DNA of 64,000 nt from Candidatus Aminicenantota bacterium (GTDB lineage: Bacteria > Acidobacteriota > Aminicenantia > UBA2199): NCBI GenBank assembly GCA_029938635.1, contig JAOZUQ010000001.1, positions 78,880 to 142,879 on the forward strand. The letters run 5' to 3'. This document shows positions 44,001 to 51,236 of this stretch, in pieces. The notes under the pieces are model-generated. The model made no database searches and was not told the origin of the DNA. It saw nothing but the letters and a program-made list of their open reading frames with translations. The position numbers were made by a program, and so were the translations under genes. The first letter of the stretch is position 1; every line of letters begins with the position of its first letter.

Positions 44001-44379
44001 GAATATTACCGACCTCTGCAACCATTGCGGAAATTGTACAACCTTTTGCCCCACTTCCGGAAGGCCCTTTATGGACAAACCGAGGATCGCTATATCAGAA
44101 GAGAGTTTCAAAGATGATAATAACGTATATTTGATCTCAAGAGAAAACAAAATAAAAAAGATCATTCACAAAAAAGATTCCGGAAAAACCTCATACCATA
44201 CTGAAAACGGGCTTTCCTTTTATTCTTCTGAAAATATTACTCTTTCATTCAAAATGGAGGAACAGGATATATCCGAAATTAGAATTAAGTATAACACCGG
44301 AGTTTTACCGGATTTTAAAAACATTATGACTTTGAAATACCTTCTGGATAACATCCCGGATCATCTGCCCATCTCCTGA
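41059..44379 (+). CDS. ygfK: YgfK-type Fe-S flavoprotein (putative selenate reductase subunit)
   Basis: A 1106-residue protein. Residues 1-440 form a FMN-barrel-like region resembling dihydroorotate dehydrogenase. From about 465 there is a glutamate-synthase-small-chain-like part: Cys motif KAPCTDSCGTSQDVPEYL, FAD site GAGPSGLSCARYL (about 565), NAD(P) site VIGGGNTAIDSARTALR (about 692) and GGDVGPGTSTIVNAVGDGKA (about 831). The C-terminus has Cys clusters CLLCDELCDICVFVCP (about 923) and CNHCGNCTTFCP (about 986) for [4Fe-4S] binding. E. coli YgfK is about 1032 residues; the extra length is mostly C-terminal. It is probably an electron-transfer oxidoreductase; the acceptor is unknown. Confidence 0.9.
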   Translation: MTIPSGKSSDRFTPLPIGKLYSWIKHELSADSIFGIPRELFFRPSTENNFHLSRFGKLLETPVGLAAGPHTQLAQNIISGWLTGARYIELKTIQNLDQIEVTKPCIDMRDEGYNCEWSQELNIDQSFSEYLKAWILIHFLKNELNIGSGEEQGFIFNMSAGYDLTGIKGKKVSGFLEKMRNSAEHKKLLIEELSEHFPDISKLKIPDEISDNITISTMHGTPPAEIEKIGRYFIEEEGLNTTIKLNPTLLGRNKVREIINNNLGYDVEIPDSAFEHDIEYKDALELVRNLKDISGKRGLFFGLKLTNTLECINQGDIFPEKENMAYMSGRALHPISVNIASKFRNDIEDIDISFSAGADAFNITDILSCNLMPVTVSSDILKPGGYGRIRQYIEKIEEAVSASKGRTIEDFIKNKSGDIKNTPVKAALINLNSYAENIVSSKEYKKDGFKKKDTKTIRKLDLFDCIKAPCTDSCGTSQDVPEYLYLTSKRKFDEAFETVIKTNSFPNTTGMVCDHLCQVKCTRSNYDNPLKIREVKRFLAENYGNNIKRTGNLPQKGTGTIAIIGAGPSGLSCARYLSEAGFQVKIYEKNDNPGGMIEKVIPDFRQGSNALAKDISRITDPNIEILYNNYIDPEEFKKLSKENSFVYISTGAPESIRLDIVGIDSPGVLDPLLFLSEVKSGNKVEIGKKVAVIGGGNTAIDSARTALRVAGKNAEVTILYRRTKKEMPADSAEVISALEEGVNLIELIAPESVIQNREERASGLRCFRTLLGEADSKGRKYPEKIDNSGLDLMFDTIMPAVGQRPEPALFDKGTLDLKRSGRLFRDGNIFAGGDVGPGTSTIVNAVGDGKAAAEIIIRESGIDLTDINTDQNRETPLNELRLKKAVRKFGEPLKELPPEERLITGPAIAAMTHDEAVAESSRCLLCDELCDICVFVCPNRANISYSGDLFSINIPVFGKTANGIEVIGKENFSIKQQNQVMNITDLCNHCGNCTTFCPTSGRPFMDKPRIAISEESFKDDNNVYLISRENKIKKIIHKKDSGKTSYHTENGLSFYSSENITLSFKMEEQDISEIRIKYNTGVLPDFKNIMTLKYLLDNIPDHLPIS

Positions 44380-44418
44380 TATCGACCGGAAAATAATATC
44401 TGATCGCATCTTCCCATT

Positions 44419-44447
44419 TTGATTTAAAGGGAATAGTGTAATAAAAT
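44419..44447 (+). promoter_or_regulatory. Promoter abutting the sulfatase-fold gene
   Basis: TTGATT (44419-44424) and TAAAAT (44442-44447), 17 nt apart; the -10 ends six bases before the ATG at 44454, with no Shine-Dalgarno between. Confidence 0.65.
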
Positions 44448-44453
44448 TACTTT

Positions 44454-46517
44454 ATGAAGAAATCCCTGCTACAATTACTTCTTTTGTCACTTCTGATCTC
44501 ATGTGGGAATGAGATCGAACATAAACAGGTTTTCCTTCCTGACACAATTGATGGAGTGACATGCTTCCTTTTATCTGATCATACGAAGGAGGATCATTTC
44601 ACAGGGAGTTGGGAAGCTCCTTTGCTCTCAGGAAAAAAGAAAAAAAAATCCAGAAGGCCCGGCAAAAGGGCAGGTAAACTGAAATTCATTTCTCTGAAAA
44701 AAGAAAAATACATTCTCGATACAAACTTCTTCTCTCCGGACAACCAGATATCTATTTCATTAGGCAACTCCCGGATCAAACTGGAAGGACAAAAAAAGTT
44801 TTTAAGTGAAAAATTGATAAGAGAGGGAGAAAATTTCATCTCTTTTTTTCCAAAGAGAGGGATGAAATTAAATAATATATCCGTCTTTCCAAAAAGGATC
44901 CTGAGGACGAAAAACTATCAGGAGTTGATTAAAGATGAAAGAACGCTTTTTCTCCCAGGATCACTAAGATATTTTATCAAACCCGAAAATAATGAATATT
45001 TAAATTTAAAACTGGATCTGCAGGGGAGAGAGAGTACAGAGCTGAAAATCCTTTTGTCGGGTGAGAATAAAAAAAAAGAATTCAGAAAAAAAATAAAAAA
45101 CGGGGTTAATTTCACTATCAGGTTGTTACAGGGAGAATTTCAGGAGGTCCTGATCTCATTCCCGGGTCTTAAGAATGGATATTTAACAGTATCTGAAAGC
45201 TTTATTGTTCATAAAACAGATATCAAAAAAAAAGATGAGGACAGGATAAATAAGATCAGAGATCTGGTGAGAGGCAAGAACCTGCTCTTTATACTTCTGG
45301 ATGCAACAAGAAATGACCGTACAGGATATAACGGATATACCAGAAGGGCCACTCCGAATATTGATAAATTTGCGATCAACTCTCTGGTTTTCTCAAATTG
45401 TTATTCAGAAGCTTCATACACACTGGCTTCCACCGGAACTCTTCTCACAGGTCTGCCTCCTGATTATCATGGTGTAATTTCAAGTTTTTATTCATCTCTG
45501 AACAAAAGAGTAAAAACATTGGCAGAAATGTTCCTGGCAAAAGATTATTTTACAGGTGCAATTTCTGCAAACCCCAATTTCGGAAAGGCATATAAATTTG
45601 ATAAGGGATTTACAAAATTTGACGAATTGTTTTTAAATAATCCGGTTGTACAGGCAGAAGAATTTCTGGACCCGTTCAAAAAAATGCTCGACAATTCCGG
45701 AGACAATCCATTCTTTGTATATCTTCATTTACGTGAACCTCATGATCCGTTTGCAATGCCGCCTCCGTTTCTGACCAAATTCCAGAATGAGTTTCAGACA
45801 ACACCAGAAAAAATTCTTTCTATTTATATGGCTTCAGAAGGAAAATATAAGGGTAAAAAGGAGATCAGTATACTTCTCGGCAAACTTTATGACGGAAATC
45901 TTGCTTACGGCGACATGGTGTTCGGAAAGATCCTTGACATCCTGAAGCGGAGAGGTCTCACTTCAGATACAATTGTTGTTTTTCTGTCAGATCATGGAGA
46001 GGCTATAGGAGAGCACGGAGTTTATGGCCACGGGCATGTACTCTATCAGCAAAGTATGAGGATCCCTCTTGTAATAAAGATCCCGGGACTTAAAGGAGAG
46101 ACATATAATTCACAGGTAATCACATCTGATCTTGTACGAACTTTATCAGATATTTTCAAGCTCCCCTATCTTTATAAAATGAACTCTTACGGCAGGAATT
46201 TGCTGATTCAGGGAAAAAAGAGAAAACTTTTTGTCAGATCAATAAATGCGTACAATTATCCGGGATATATGGTCCAGCAATATCCGTATAAACTTATAAT
46301 ACACTTCCCATACAACGATAAAACCATGGAGCTTTTTAACATCGAGACCGATCCGGGGGAAAATCATGAAATTAAAAACAGACCCCTGATAAAAAAGACT
46401 TTATTGTTCTATTTGTTCAATCACCTGAGATTAGCTTCAAAAATAAAACAGGGAATTGTAAATCCGGAGCTTAGAAAAAAAGATATTGAATCTCTCGAAT
46501 CACTGGGATATTTATAA
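44454..46517 (+). CDS. Sulfatase-fold lipoprotein with Thr in the nucleophile position
   Basis: A 687-residue lipoprotein with signal peptide and lipobox LLISC (Cys17). Residues 20-270 are a poorly conserved Lys-rich beta region. The alkaline phosphatase/sulfatase domain (from about 275) has the metal site LLDATRNDRTGYNG, and the later DHGEAIGEHG and GHGHVLYQQSMRIPLVIK. The canonical C/S-x-P-S-R of sulfatases is replaced: the region reads YTLASTGTLLTG, so there is no formylglycine motif and Thr occupies the nucleophile position, as in phosphoethanolamine and phosphoglycerol transferases of the same superfamily. A phosphotransferase or phosphodiesterase on an envelope glycan is plausible. It is followed by the AKR-like gene. 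Confidence 0.8.
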   Translation: MKKSLLQLLLLSLLISCGNEIEHKQVFLPDTIDGVTCFLLSDHTKEDHFTGSWEAPLLSGKKKKKSRRPGKRAGKLKFISLKKEKYILDTNFFSPDNQISISLGNSRIKLEGQKKFLSEKLIREGENFISFFPKRGMKLNNISVFPKRILRTKNYQELIKDERTLFLPGSLRYFIKPENNEYLNLKLDLQGRESTELKILLSGENKKKEFRKKIKNGVNFTIRLLQGEFQEVLISFPGLKNGYLTVSESFIVHKTDIKKKDEDRINKIRDLVRGKNLLFILLDATRNDRTGYNGYTRRATPNIDKFAINSLVFSNCYSEASYTLASTGTLLTGLPPDYHGVISSFYSSLNKRVKTLAEMFLAKDYFTGAISANPNFGKAYKFDKGFTKFDELFLNNPVVQAEEFLDPFKKMLDNSGDNPFFVYLHLREPHDPFAMPPPFLTKFQNEFQTTPEKILSIYMASEGKYKGKKEISILLGKLYDGNLAYGDMVFGKILDILKRRGLTSDTIVVFLSDHGEAIGEHGVYGHGHVLYQQSMRIPLVIKIPGLKGETYNSQVITSDLVRTLSDIFKLPYLYKMNSYGRNLLIQGKKRKLFVRSINAYNYPGYMVQQYPYKLIIHFPYNDKTMELFNIETDPGENHEIKNRPLIKKTLLFYLFNHLRLASKIKQGIVNPELRKKDIESLESLGYL

Positions 46518-46530
46518 AGATTGAGAATAT

Positions 46531-47328
46531 ATGAAAAAAAATTTCAGGGAATACAGAACACTCGGTAAGACCGGGCTTGAAGTCAGCAGGCTTGGTATCG
46601 CTTCCGCATACGGACTGCCCACTGTAGCGATAGAGAAAGGGTTTTATGAATACGGGATAAATTATTTCCTGTGGAGCTCCCCTAAAAACAAAAAGATGGG
46701 GACAGCATTAAAGAACATATGTAAAAAGGATAGAGAAAAAGTGGTTACGGTCTTTCAATCCTACGATCATTCCGGCATCCTCACTCCCCGTTCTGTTGAG
46801 AAAGGGCTGAAGATACTGGGAACAGACTACACAGATGTGCTTCTCCTCGGCTGGTACAATTATCTTCCAAAAAGAGTGCTCGAAAAAGCTATGCTTCTGA
46901 AGAAAGAAGGGAAGATACGGTTCATAGCACTATCGGGACACAACCGCAAATTATTCGGGAAACTTGCATCCGATCCGGATTGCCCGATTGATATTTTAAT
47001 GTTCAGGTATAATGCAGTTCATACAGGCGCGGAGAGAGATATTTTCCCCAATATTCCGGAAAAAGATGCACCCGGTGTTACGATCTACACCTCAACAGCC
47101 TGGAGGAAACTTCTGAATCCAAAAAAAATGCCTTCAGGCGAATCACCTCTGACAGCTGCAGAATGTTACAAATTCGTCCTGTCTCATCCGAAAACAGATC
47201 TCTGTTTTACAGCTCCTTCTACTCAGGAACAACTCGATGAGAATATGATAGCACTTGATGATGGTCCCCTGTCTGAGGAAGAGATGAATCGGATTCGCAG
47301 GATCGGAAAATTCATATATAAAAAATAA
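46531..47328 (+). CDS. Aldo/keto reductase-fold protein lacking the catalytic tetrad
   Basis: A 265-residue protein of the AKR superfamily. N-terminus YRTLGKTGLEVSRLGIASAY and later LGTDYTDVLLLGWYN, GKIRFIALSGH are AKR-like. The residues expected at the catalytic tetrad are not there: the Asp/Tyr region reads NYFLWSSPKNKKMG, the Lys position reads VVTVFQSY, and the His position reads LLLGWYN. An oxidoreductase reaction of the normal kind is unlikely. The gene is 13 bp after the sulfatase-fold gene and 14 bp before nikR, so it is probably co-transcribed with nikR. Confidence 0.75.
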   Translation: MKKNFREYRTLGKTGLEVSRLGIASAYGLPTVAIEKGFYEYGINYFLWSSPKNKKMGTALKNICKKDREKVVTVFQSYDHSGILTPRSVEKGLKILGTDYTDVLLLGWYNYLPKRVLEKAMLLKKEGKIRFIALSGHNRKLFGKLASDPDCPIDILMFRYNAVHTGAERDIFPNIPEKDAPGVTIYTSTAWRKLLNPKKMPSGESPLTAAECYKFVLSHPKTDLCFTAPSTQEQLDENMIALDDGPLSEEEMNRIRRIGKFIYKK

Positions 47329-47342
47329 GGGAGATAAACCTG

Positions 47343-47762
47343 ATGTCAAAACTTATAAGATTTGGAGTTTCACTTAGTTCTGATCTGCTTAAACAATTTG
47401 ATAAACTGATCGACCTAAAAGGATATAAGAACAGATCCGAGGCTATAAGGGACCTGATAAGGGAAGAACTTATCTCGGAAGAATGGAAAGAGGAGGGGAG
47501 GGAAACCGTCGGAGTTTTCAGCCTGGTTTATGATCACCACAGGAATGATCTATCACAGGTTATAAACAATATACAGCATGATAATCTTGACATAATCCGC
47601 TCTTCAACCCATGTTCATATTGATCATAAAAACTGCCTGGAAGTAATAATTCTCAAAGGAAAAAGCAGTGAGATCAAAAAGCTGACAGACCGCCTTACAA
47701 GCACTAAAGGTATTAAGCATGGAAAGCTTATTATGACATCGACCGGATCAGATCTCACCTGA
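47343..47762 (+). CDS. nikR: Nickel-responsive regulator NikR
   Basis: A 139-residue ribbon-helix-helix/ACT repressor. The DNA-binding part (1-50) is LIRFGVSLSSDLLKQFDKLI then NRSEAIRDLIREEL. The high-affinity Ni2+ site is visible as the His, His-x-His, Cys set: DHHRNDLS near 60-67 and HVHIDHKNCLEVIILKG (His, His, Cys). It should repress nickel uptake when Ni2+ is plentiful. GGGAG precedes the ATG. It is convergent with the nickel importer genes, and a good NikR box lies upstream of them. Confidence 0.95.
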   Translation: MSKLIRFGVSLSSDLLKQFDKLIDLKGYKNRSEAIRDLIREELISEEWKEEGRETVGVFSLVYDHHRNDLSQVINNIQHDNLDIIRSSTHVHIDHKNCLEVIILKGKSSEIKKLTDRLTSTKGIKHGKLIMTSTGSDLT

Positions 47763-47770
47763 AATTCCTG

Positions 47771-48490
47771 TTATCTGTATATATACGGGACTTCCAGTGA
47801 ATTGCTTTCCATCAGGTTTTTATCAGAAAGTATTTTCTTCGATCCCCCTATGGCTTTGATAATACTATTATTCAGAATCATAACATTGTCACAAATCTCT
47901 CCGATCATATTCAGGTCGTGACTTACTATAAGTTTCGTCCCTTTAAAATCCTGAATTAATCCGGCCAGCTCTTTTCTCCCTCCGGGATCAAGTTCATTTG
48001 AAGGTTCATCCAGAAGAAGTATTTCCGGACTACGGGCAAATGCGGCTGCCAGACAGACTCTTTTTTTTTGACCGAGGCTCAAATGATGACTGCTTCTCAA
48101 CTCGAATCCGTCAAGCCCGGCTGAATTGAGGGACTTCTTCACGATATCATTAATTTCTTCTTCCGAGTATCCGAGCTTGTTAAGCCCGAAAGAGATGTCT
48201 TCCTCAACATGCGGCATGAAGAGTTGATCATCCGGATTTTGAAAAACAAAACTTATTTTCTTTCTGATATCATTTATATTCTTCTCTGATTTAATTTCTC
48301 CATTGATAATTATCTCACCACTATTGTTAATAAGGCCTGACAACGCAAGCAGGAGTGTCGTTTTCCCGGCTCCATTAGGCCCGATAATTCCCAGGGATTC
48401 ACCTTCTGCAACTTTAAAGGAAATATTTTTAAAAACTTCAATTCCATCAGGATATGTATAACTTATGTTCTTCACTTCTACAATCGTCAC
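47771..48490 (-). CDS. cbiO: ECF-type nickel/cobalt transporter ATPase
   Basis: A 239-residue ABC ATPase. Walker A GPNGAGKTTLLLALSG, Q-loop VFQNPDDQLF, signature HHLSLGQKKRVCLAAAFA, Walker B ILLLDEPSNELDPGG, H-loop IVSHDL. It powers the ECF importer with CbiQ and CbiM. Although named for cobalt, the adjacent NikR and NikR box point to nickel. It overlaps cbiQ by four bases. Confidence 0.93.
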   Translation of the reverse strand: MTIVEVKNISYTYPDGIEVFKNISFKVAEGESLGIIGPNGAGKTTLLLALSGLINNSGEIIINGEIKSEKNINDIRKKISFVFQNPDDQLFMPHVEEDISFGLNKLGYSEEEINDIVKKSLNSAGLDGFELRSSHHLSLGQKKRVCLAAAFARSPEILLLDEPSNELDPGGRKELAGLIQDFKGTKLIVSHDLNMIGEICDNVMILNNSIIKAIGGSKKILSDKNLMESNSLEVPYIYR

Positions 48491-49122
48491 TGCAATCCTC
48501 CATTTCCATCATATCCTCTCATCAGCATTGCATGATATACTCTTTCAGCCCTCTCATAGCTTTTAATGAACAGGATCGCAAGTATCTGACTGTATATTTT
48601 GAATATCCCGGACCCTCCGGTGCCACCTGACCTCAGCTTCACAGCTCTTATCATTTTTTCCATCTCTCCCGTCAACAGGAAAAAATACCTGTACATAAAT
48701 GAGAGGATCATGATCATTATCCGGGGAAAATGCCATCGGGAAAGGGTTTTCATAATATCTGAAAATCTTGTGACCGATACCAGAAGCACCAGAGAAAAAA
48801 TACTTAAAAATGACCTGACCGAAAGTATCAGCGAGTGACTCAGCCCGGATTCCATAAATATAGAGTTAAGTACTATTACCGGGATGATCAGCGGCAGGAT
48901 AACAAGTGTCCTCTTTACAACATGTTTAACCGGGACACGCGAGAAAATCAAGATGATTATCAGAAGTAGTAACAGAGGGAGTGCTGAAAATGATATATAG
49001 TCACCGGGCAATATAGTAAGAATAAGAACAAGTAAGATAACAAATAAAATTTTAACACCCGGGGATAACCTGTGGACAGGAGTGTCAAGCCCGCTGAAGT
49101 GATCCCAGAATGAGTGCCTCAT
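48487..49122 (-). CDS. cbiQ: ECF-type nickel/cobalt transporter transmembrane subunit
   Basis: A 211-residue CbiQ/EcfT coupling protein. It has four to five membrane segments (for example FVILLVLILTILPGDYISF and IMIMILSFMYRYFFLLTGEM). A typical T-component coupling motif AVKLRSGG is followed by ERAERVYHAMLMRGYDG, the second ARG-like helix that contacts the ATPase. Overlaps cbiM by four bases. Confidence 0.93.
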   Translation of the reverse strand: MRHSFWDHFSGLDTPVHRLSPGVKILFVILLVLILTILPGDYISFSALPLLLLLIIILIFSRVPVKHVVKRTLVILPLIIPVIVLNSIFMESGLSHSLILSVRSFLSIFSLVLLVSVTRFSDIMKTLSRWHFPRIMIMILSFMYRYFFLLTGEMEKMIRAVKLRSGGTGGSGIFKIYSQILAILFIKSYERAERVYHAMLMRGYDGNGGLQ

Positions 49123-49739
49123 ATTTTTTTCAACTCCAACAGGCCAGGTTTTAATTTTTTGATCATACCCAGAATCAGTACAGTTATAAAACCTTCACCA
49201 ACCCCCGCAAACAAATGAGATGAAAGCATAGCTATCATCCCTGCCTTCAGCGGTATCGTTCCGGAGACTATTAATTCCACCGCACAAATTGCAGCAGCAA
49301 TAAATACTGCCGAAAATGCCGCTATAAATGCTCCTGAAATATACAACTTATTAGAAAATATCTTGAAAATATAATAACCAAGAACGGCCTGGATAACTGC
49401 AATATTCATAATATTCGCACCTGCGGTAATTATTCCTCCATGCTGAAATAGAAACGCCTGAAGCAGAACTGCTGAAGTAGTTATCAGAAATCCCGATAAA
49501 GGGCCGAGAAGTATTGATATCAAAACTGCACCTGTAAGGTGAACCGATGTCCCTCCGAAAACCGGAAAACTTAATAATTGAGCAGTGAAAACAAAAGCGG
49601 CAGACAATCCCATGAGAGGTATCCTCTCAGGTCTTATCTCTTTATCCAGTTTTTTTACCGAAATATATAAAAGAGAAGCTGATACGGCACTCGTTGATAT
49701 TAAAACAGGAAGCGAGAGGAATCCATCAGGAATGTGCAT
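49119..49739 (-). CDS. cbiM: Nickel/cobalt-specific ECF S component CbiM/NikM
   Basis: A 206-residue membrane protein. The N-terminus MHIPDGFLSLPV is diagnostic: in CbiM/NikM the amino group, His2 and nearby backbone coordinate the metal after correct processing. Further His residues are in FPVFGGTSVHLTGAVLI and AMLSSHLFAG. Six to seven membrane segments are visible. It overlaps the nikL-like gene by 14 bases. Nickel specificity is inferred from NikR and the NikR box; cobalt remains possible. Confidence 0.95.
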   Translation of the reverse strand: MHIPDGFLSLPVLISTSAVSASLLYISVKKLDKEIRPERIPLMGLSAAFVFTAQLLSFPVFGGTSVHLTGAVLISILLGPLSGFLITTSAVLLQAFLFQHGGIITAGANIMNIAVIQAVLGYYIFKIFSNKLYISGAFIAAFSAVFIAAAICAVELIVSGTIPLKAGMIAMLSSHLFAGVGEGFITVLILGMIKKLKPGLLELKKI

Positions 49740-50190
49740 CCAAGCTCCTCTTCCGGTCTCTTCTGGCTAAAGCAAAAAAGAGAACCCCTGTCAGACCGAA
49801 TATCACCATGATACCTGATAATATCTTAATTCTTCTACCCACAGGTTTTTCAATTGCCTCATCCTGAACTATAGAGGAACCATTAATAATGACATATTTT
49901 GTCCCTCCATGTCCGGTCCCGTCATTGACAACCACCTTCCATTTCCCATCCGCATCAGGGAAGAAAAGGAAACGCCCGTTCCTGTCTGTTACTCCGACCT
50001 GGAACAGCTCATAACCATTTTCAGGTGAATATATAATCACATCTGCATGTGAAATCGGGTCACCGGAATCATATCTTGCCTCGATGCCGGTCCCGCCATT
50101 TATCAATACGATATCAACTCCATGCGAAAATAGGGATAATGGAAATAAAAGAGCGGCAAAAACAATAATTGATAAGAATAATCTATTCAT
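49726..50190 (-). CDS. NikL-type auxiliary component of the nickel importer
   Basis: A 154-residue protein with a signal-like segment at 1-22, an extracytoplasmic beta-sandwich of the carboxypeptidase-regulatory/DUF4198 type (VLINGGTGIEARYDSGDPISHADVIIY), and a C-terminal membrane segment at about 126-144 (ILSGIMVIFGLTGVLFFALA). The layout (N-terminal signal, outer domain, C-terminal anchor) fits NikL/CbiL proteins described beside NikM/CbiM. An exposed SHG after the signal peptide may contribute a metal ligand. GAGGAAAG precedes the ATG. A NikR box is 20 bp upstream. Confidence 0.75.
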   Translation of the reverse strand: MNRLFLSIIVFAALLFPLSLFSHGVDIVLINGGTGIEARYDSGDPISHADVIIYSPENGYELFQVGVTDRNGRFLFFPDADGKWKVVVNDGTGHGGTKYVIINGSSIVQDEAIEKPVGRRIKILSGIMVIFGLTGVLFFALARRDRKRSLDAHS

Positions 50191-50209
50191 CTTTCCTCAT
50201 ACAAATCCA

Positions 50210-50236
50210 GTGTTACCATTTTTGTAATCGTAGCAC
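50210..50236. promoter_or_regulatory. NikR box upstream of the nickel importer
   Basis: GTGTTAC (50210-50216), 13 bp, then GTAGCAC (50230-50236). This matches the delta-proteobacterial-type NikR site GTGTTAC-N13/14-GTAACAC with one mismatch. It is centred about 33 bp upstream of the nikL-like ATG. Confidence 0.8.
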
Positions 50237-50278
50237 ACGAAAAACCCAAATTCAACTCCCTCAAAAAATGCAACATCC

Positions 50279-50451
50279 GGGGACGGTTCCATTTTTGTGT
50301 ACAATATATTACAGGCGTAGCCATCCATCGGCTGTTGCGGCCACCTTGTATGTTAGATTATTAAATTAGTTTTACTTAATTTAATAGCTTGGGGCCGCTG
50401 ATAATATCGAAAGCCAAAACTGAGTTGTCTATAAAAAAGAGAACCGTCCCC
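50279..50451. mobile_element. MITE-like or REP-type element with 11-bp inverted ends
   Basis: A 173-bp non-coding element. Perfect 11-bp inverted repeats GGGGACGGTTC (50279-50289) and GAACCGTCCCC (50441-50451) mark the ends. Inside, TATTAAATTA (50359-50368) pairs with TAATTTAATA (50377-50386), and GCGGCC (50337-50342) pairs with GGCCGC (50393-50398), so the unit can fold into a long hairpin. GGGGACGGTTC-type ends are known in REP sequences mobilised by Y1-type RAYT transposases. No transposase gene is nearby. It fills most of the 322-bp gap between the nikL-like gene and the tRNA. Confidence 0.7.
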
Positions 50452-50494
50452 AAATTATGTAGACAATATGGTATGGAAGAGGGCATGGGTTTTG

Positions 50495-50503
50495 TGGTAT
50501 AAT
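50495..50503 (+). promoter_or_regulatory. Extended -10 promoter of the tRNA-Leu gene
   Basis: TGGTATAAT at 50495-50503 (TG-N-TATAAT) with no obvious -35 box. The transcript start should be near 50510, three bases before the tRNA. Confidence 0.7.
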
Positions 50504-50512
50504 TTTAAAGTT

Positions 50513-50596
50513 GCCGAAGTGGCGGAATTGGTAGACGCGCAAGTTTCAGGTATTTGTGAGAGCAATCTTGTGGGGGTTCGAGTCCCCCCTTCGGCA
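50513..50596 (+). tRNA. tRNA-Leu (anticodon CAG)
   Basis: An 84-nt class II tRNA. Acceptor GCCGAAG pairs with CTTCGGC, then discriminator A at 50596. The anticodon stem CAAGT/ATTTG encloses the loop TTCAGGT, with anticodon CAG at 50547-50549 (reads CUG). T stem GGGGG/CCCCC with loop TTCGAGT and a long variable arm support Leu. CCA is not encoded. purN follows 22 bp downstream, and tRNA and purN may be co-transcribed. Confidence 0.95.
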
Positions 50597-50618
50597 CACT
50601 TAATCAAATCCAGATCAT

Positions 50619-51236
50619 ATGAATACCAAAAAAGGAAAAATTGCTATTCTCCTCTCCGGCAGGGGTTCAAATTTTGAGGCCATTTATAAAAATTCAATCA
50701 TCGGGGATTCCCCTTTTGAGATCGCTGTAGTTGTGAGTGATAAGAGAAAAGCAAAGGGATTAAAAACAGCAGATGATCTCGGGATACCAGCCTATTTTAT
50801 AAGGCCCCGTGATTTTTCTTCAAAAGATGAATATGAAAAAAATCTAATTGAACTTTTCGAAAAATTCAAAATCGACCTGGTCTGCCTCGCAGGATTCATG
50901 AGGATCATTTCTCCTATTCTCATTAAAAAATATCCCAACAGAATAATCAACATCCATCCTTCACTCCTCCCTTTATTCCCGGGACTTGATGCCCAGAAAC
51001 AGGCACTCGAAGCAGGAGCTGAATTAAGCGGCTGTACAGTTCACTTCGTAGATGAAGGTGTAGATTCCGGCCCGGCCATAATGCAGGCAAGCGTGGGGAT
51101 TAAAAAAAACGATTCGGAAGAGTCCCTCAGTAAAAGAATCCTCATAGAAGAACACAGGATCTATTCTGAAGTTATAAGGCTCTATTTTCGCAATAAATTG
51201 AAAATAGAAGGGAGAAGGGTTAAAATTCTCACATGA
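50619..51236 (+). CDS. purN: Phosphoribosylglycinamide formyltransferase (GAR transformylase)
   Basis: PurN transfers a formyl group from 10-formyltetrahydrofolate to GAR in purine synthesis. It is 205 residues. The N-terminal KIAILLSGRGSNFEAI, VCLAGFMRIISP, and NIHPSLLPLFPGLDAQ (catalytic Asn and His) are clear, and HFVDEGVDSGPAIMQ carries the catalytic Asp. Only weak purine-rich sequence precedes the ATG. Its stop overlaps the next start by four bases. Confidence 0.96.
   Translation: MNTKKGKIAILLSGRGSNFEAIYKNSIIGDSPFEIAVVVSDKRKAKGLKTADDLGIPAYFIRPRDFSSKDEYEKNLIELFEKFKIDLVCLAGFMRIISPILIKKYPNRIINIHPSLLPLFPGLDAQKQALEAGAELSGCTVHFVDEGVDSGPAIMQASVGIKKNDSEESLSKRILIEEHRIYSEVIRLYFRNKLKIEGRRVKILT

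Noticed and set aside
41059-44379. Possible fusion artefact of two genes in ygfK
   Set aside because: The domain order and length match the known YgfK architecture, and no internal stop or frameshift is seen.
50468-50677. A 69-codon frame overlapping the tRNA-Leu gene and the purN start
   Set aside because: It reads through a structured tRNA; no coding support.
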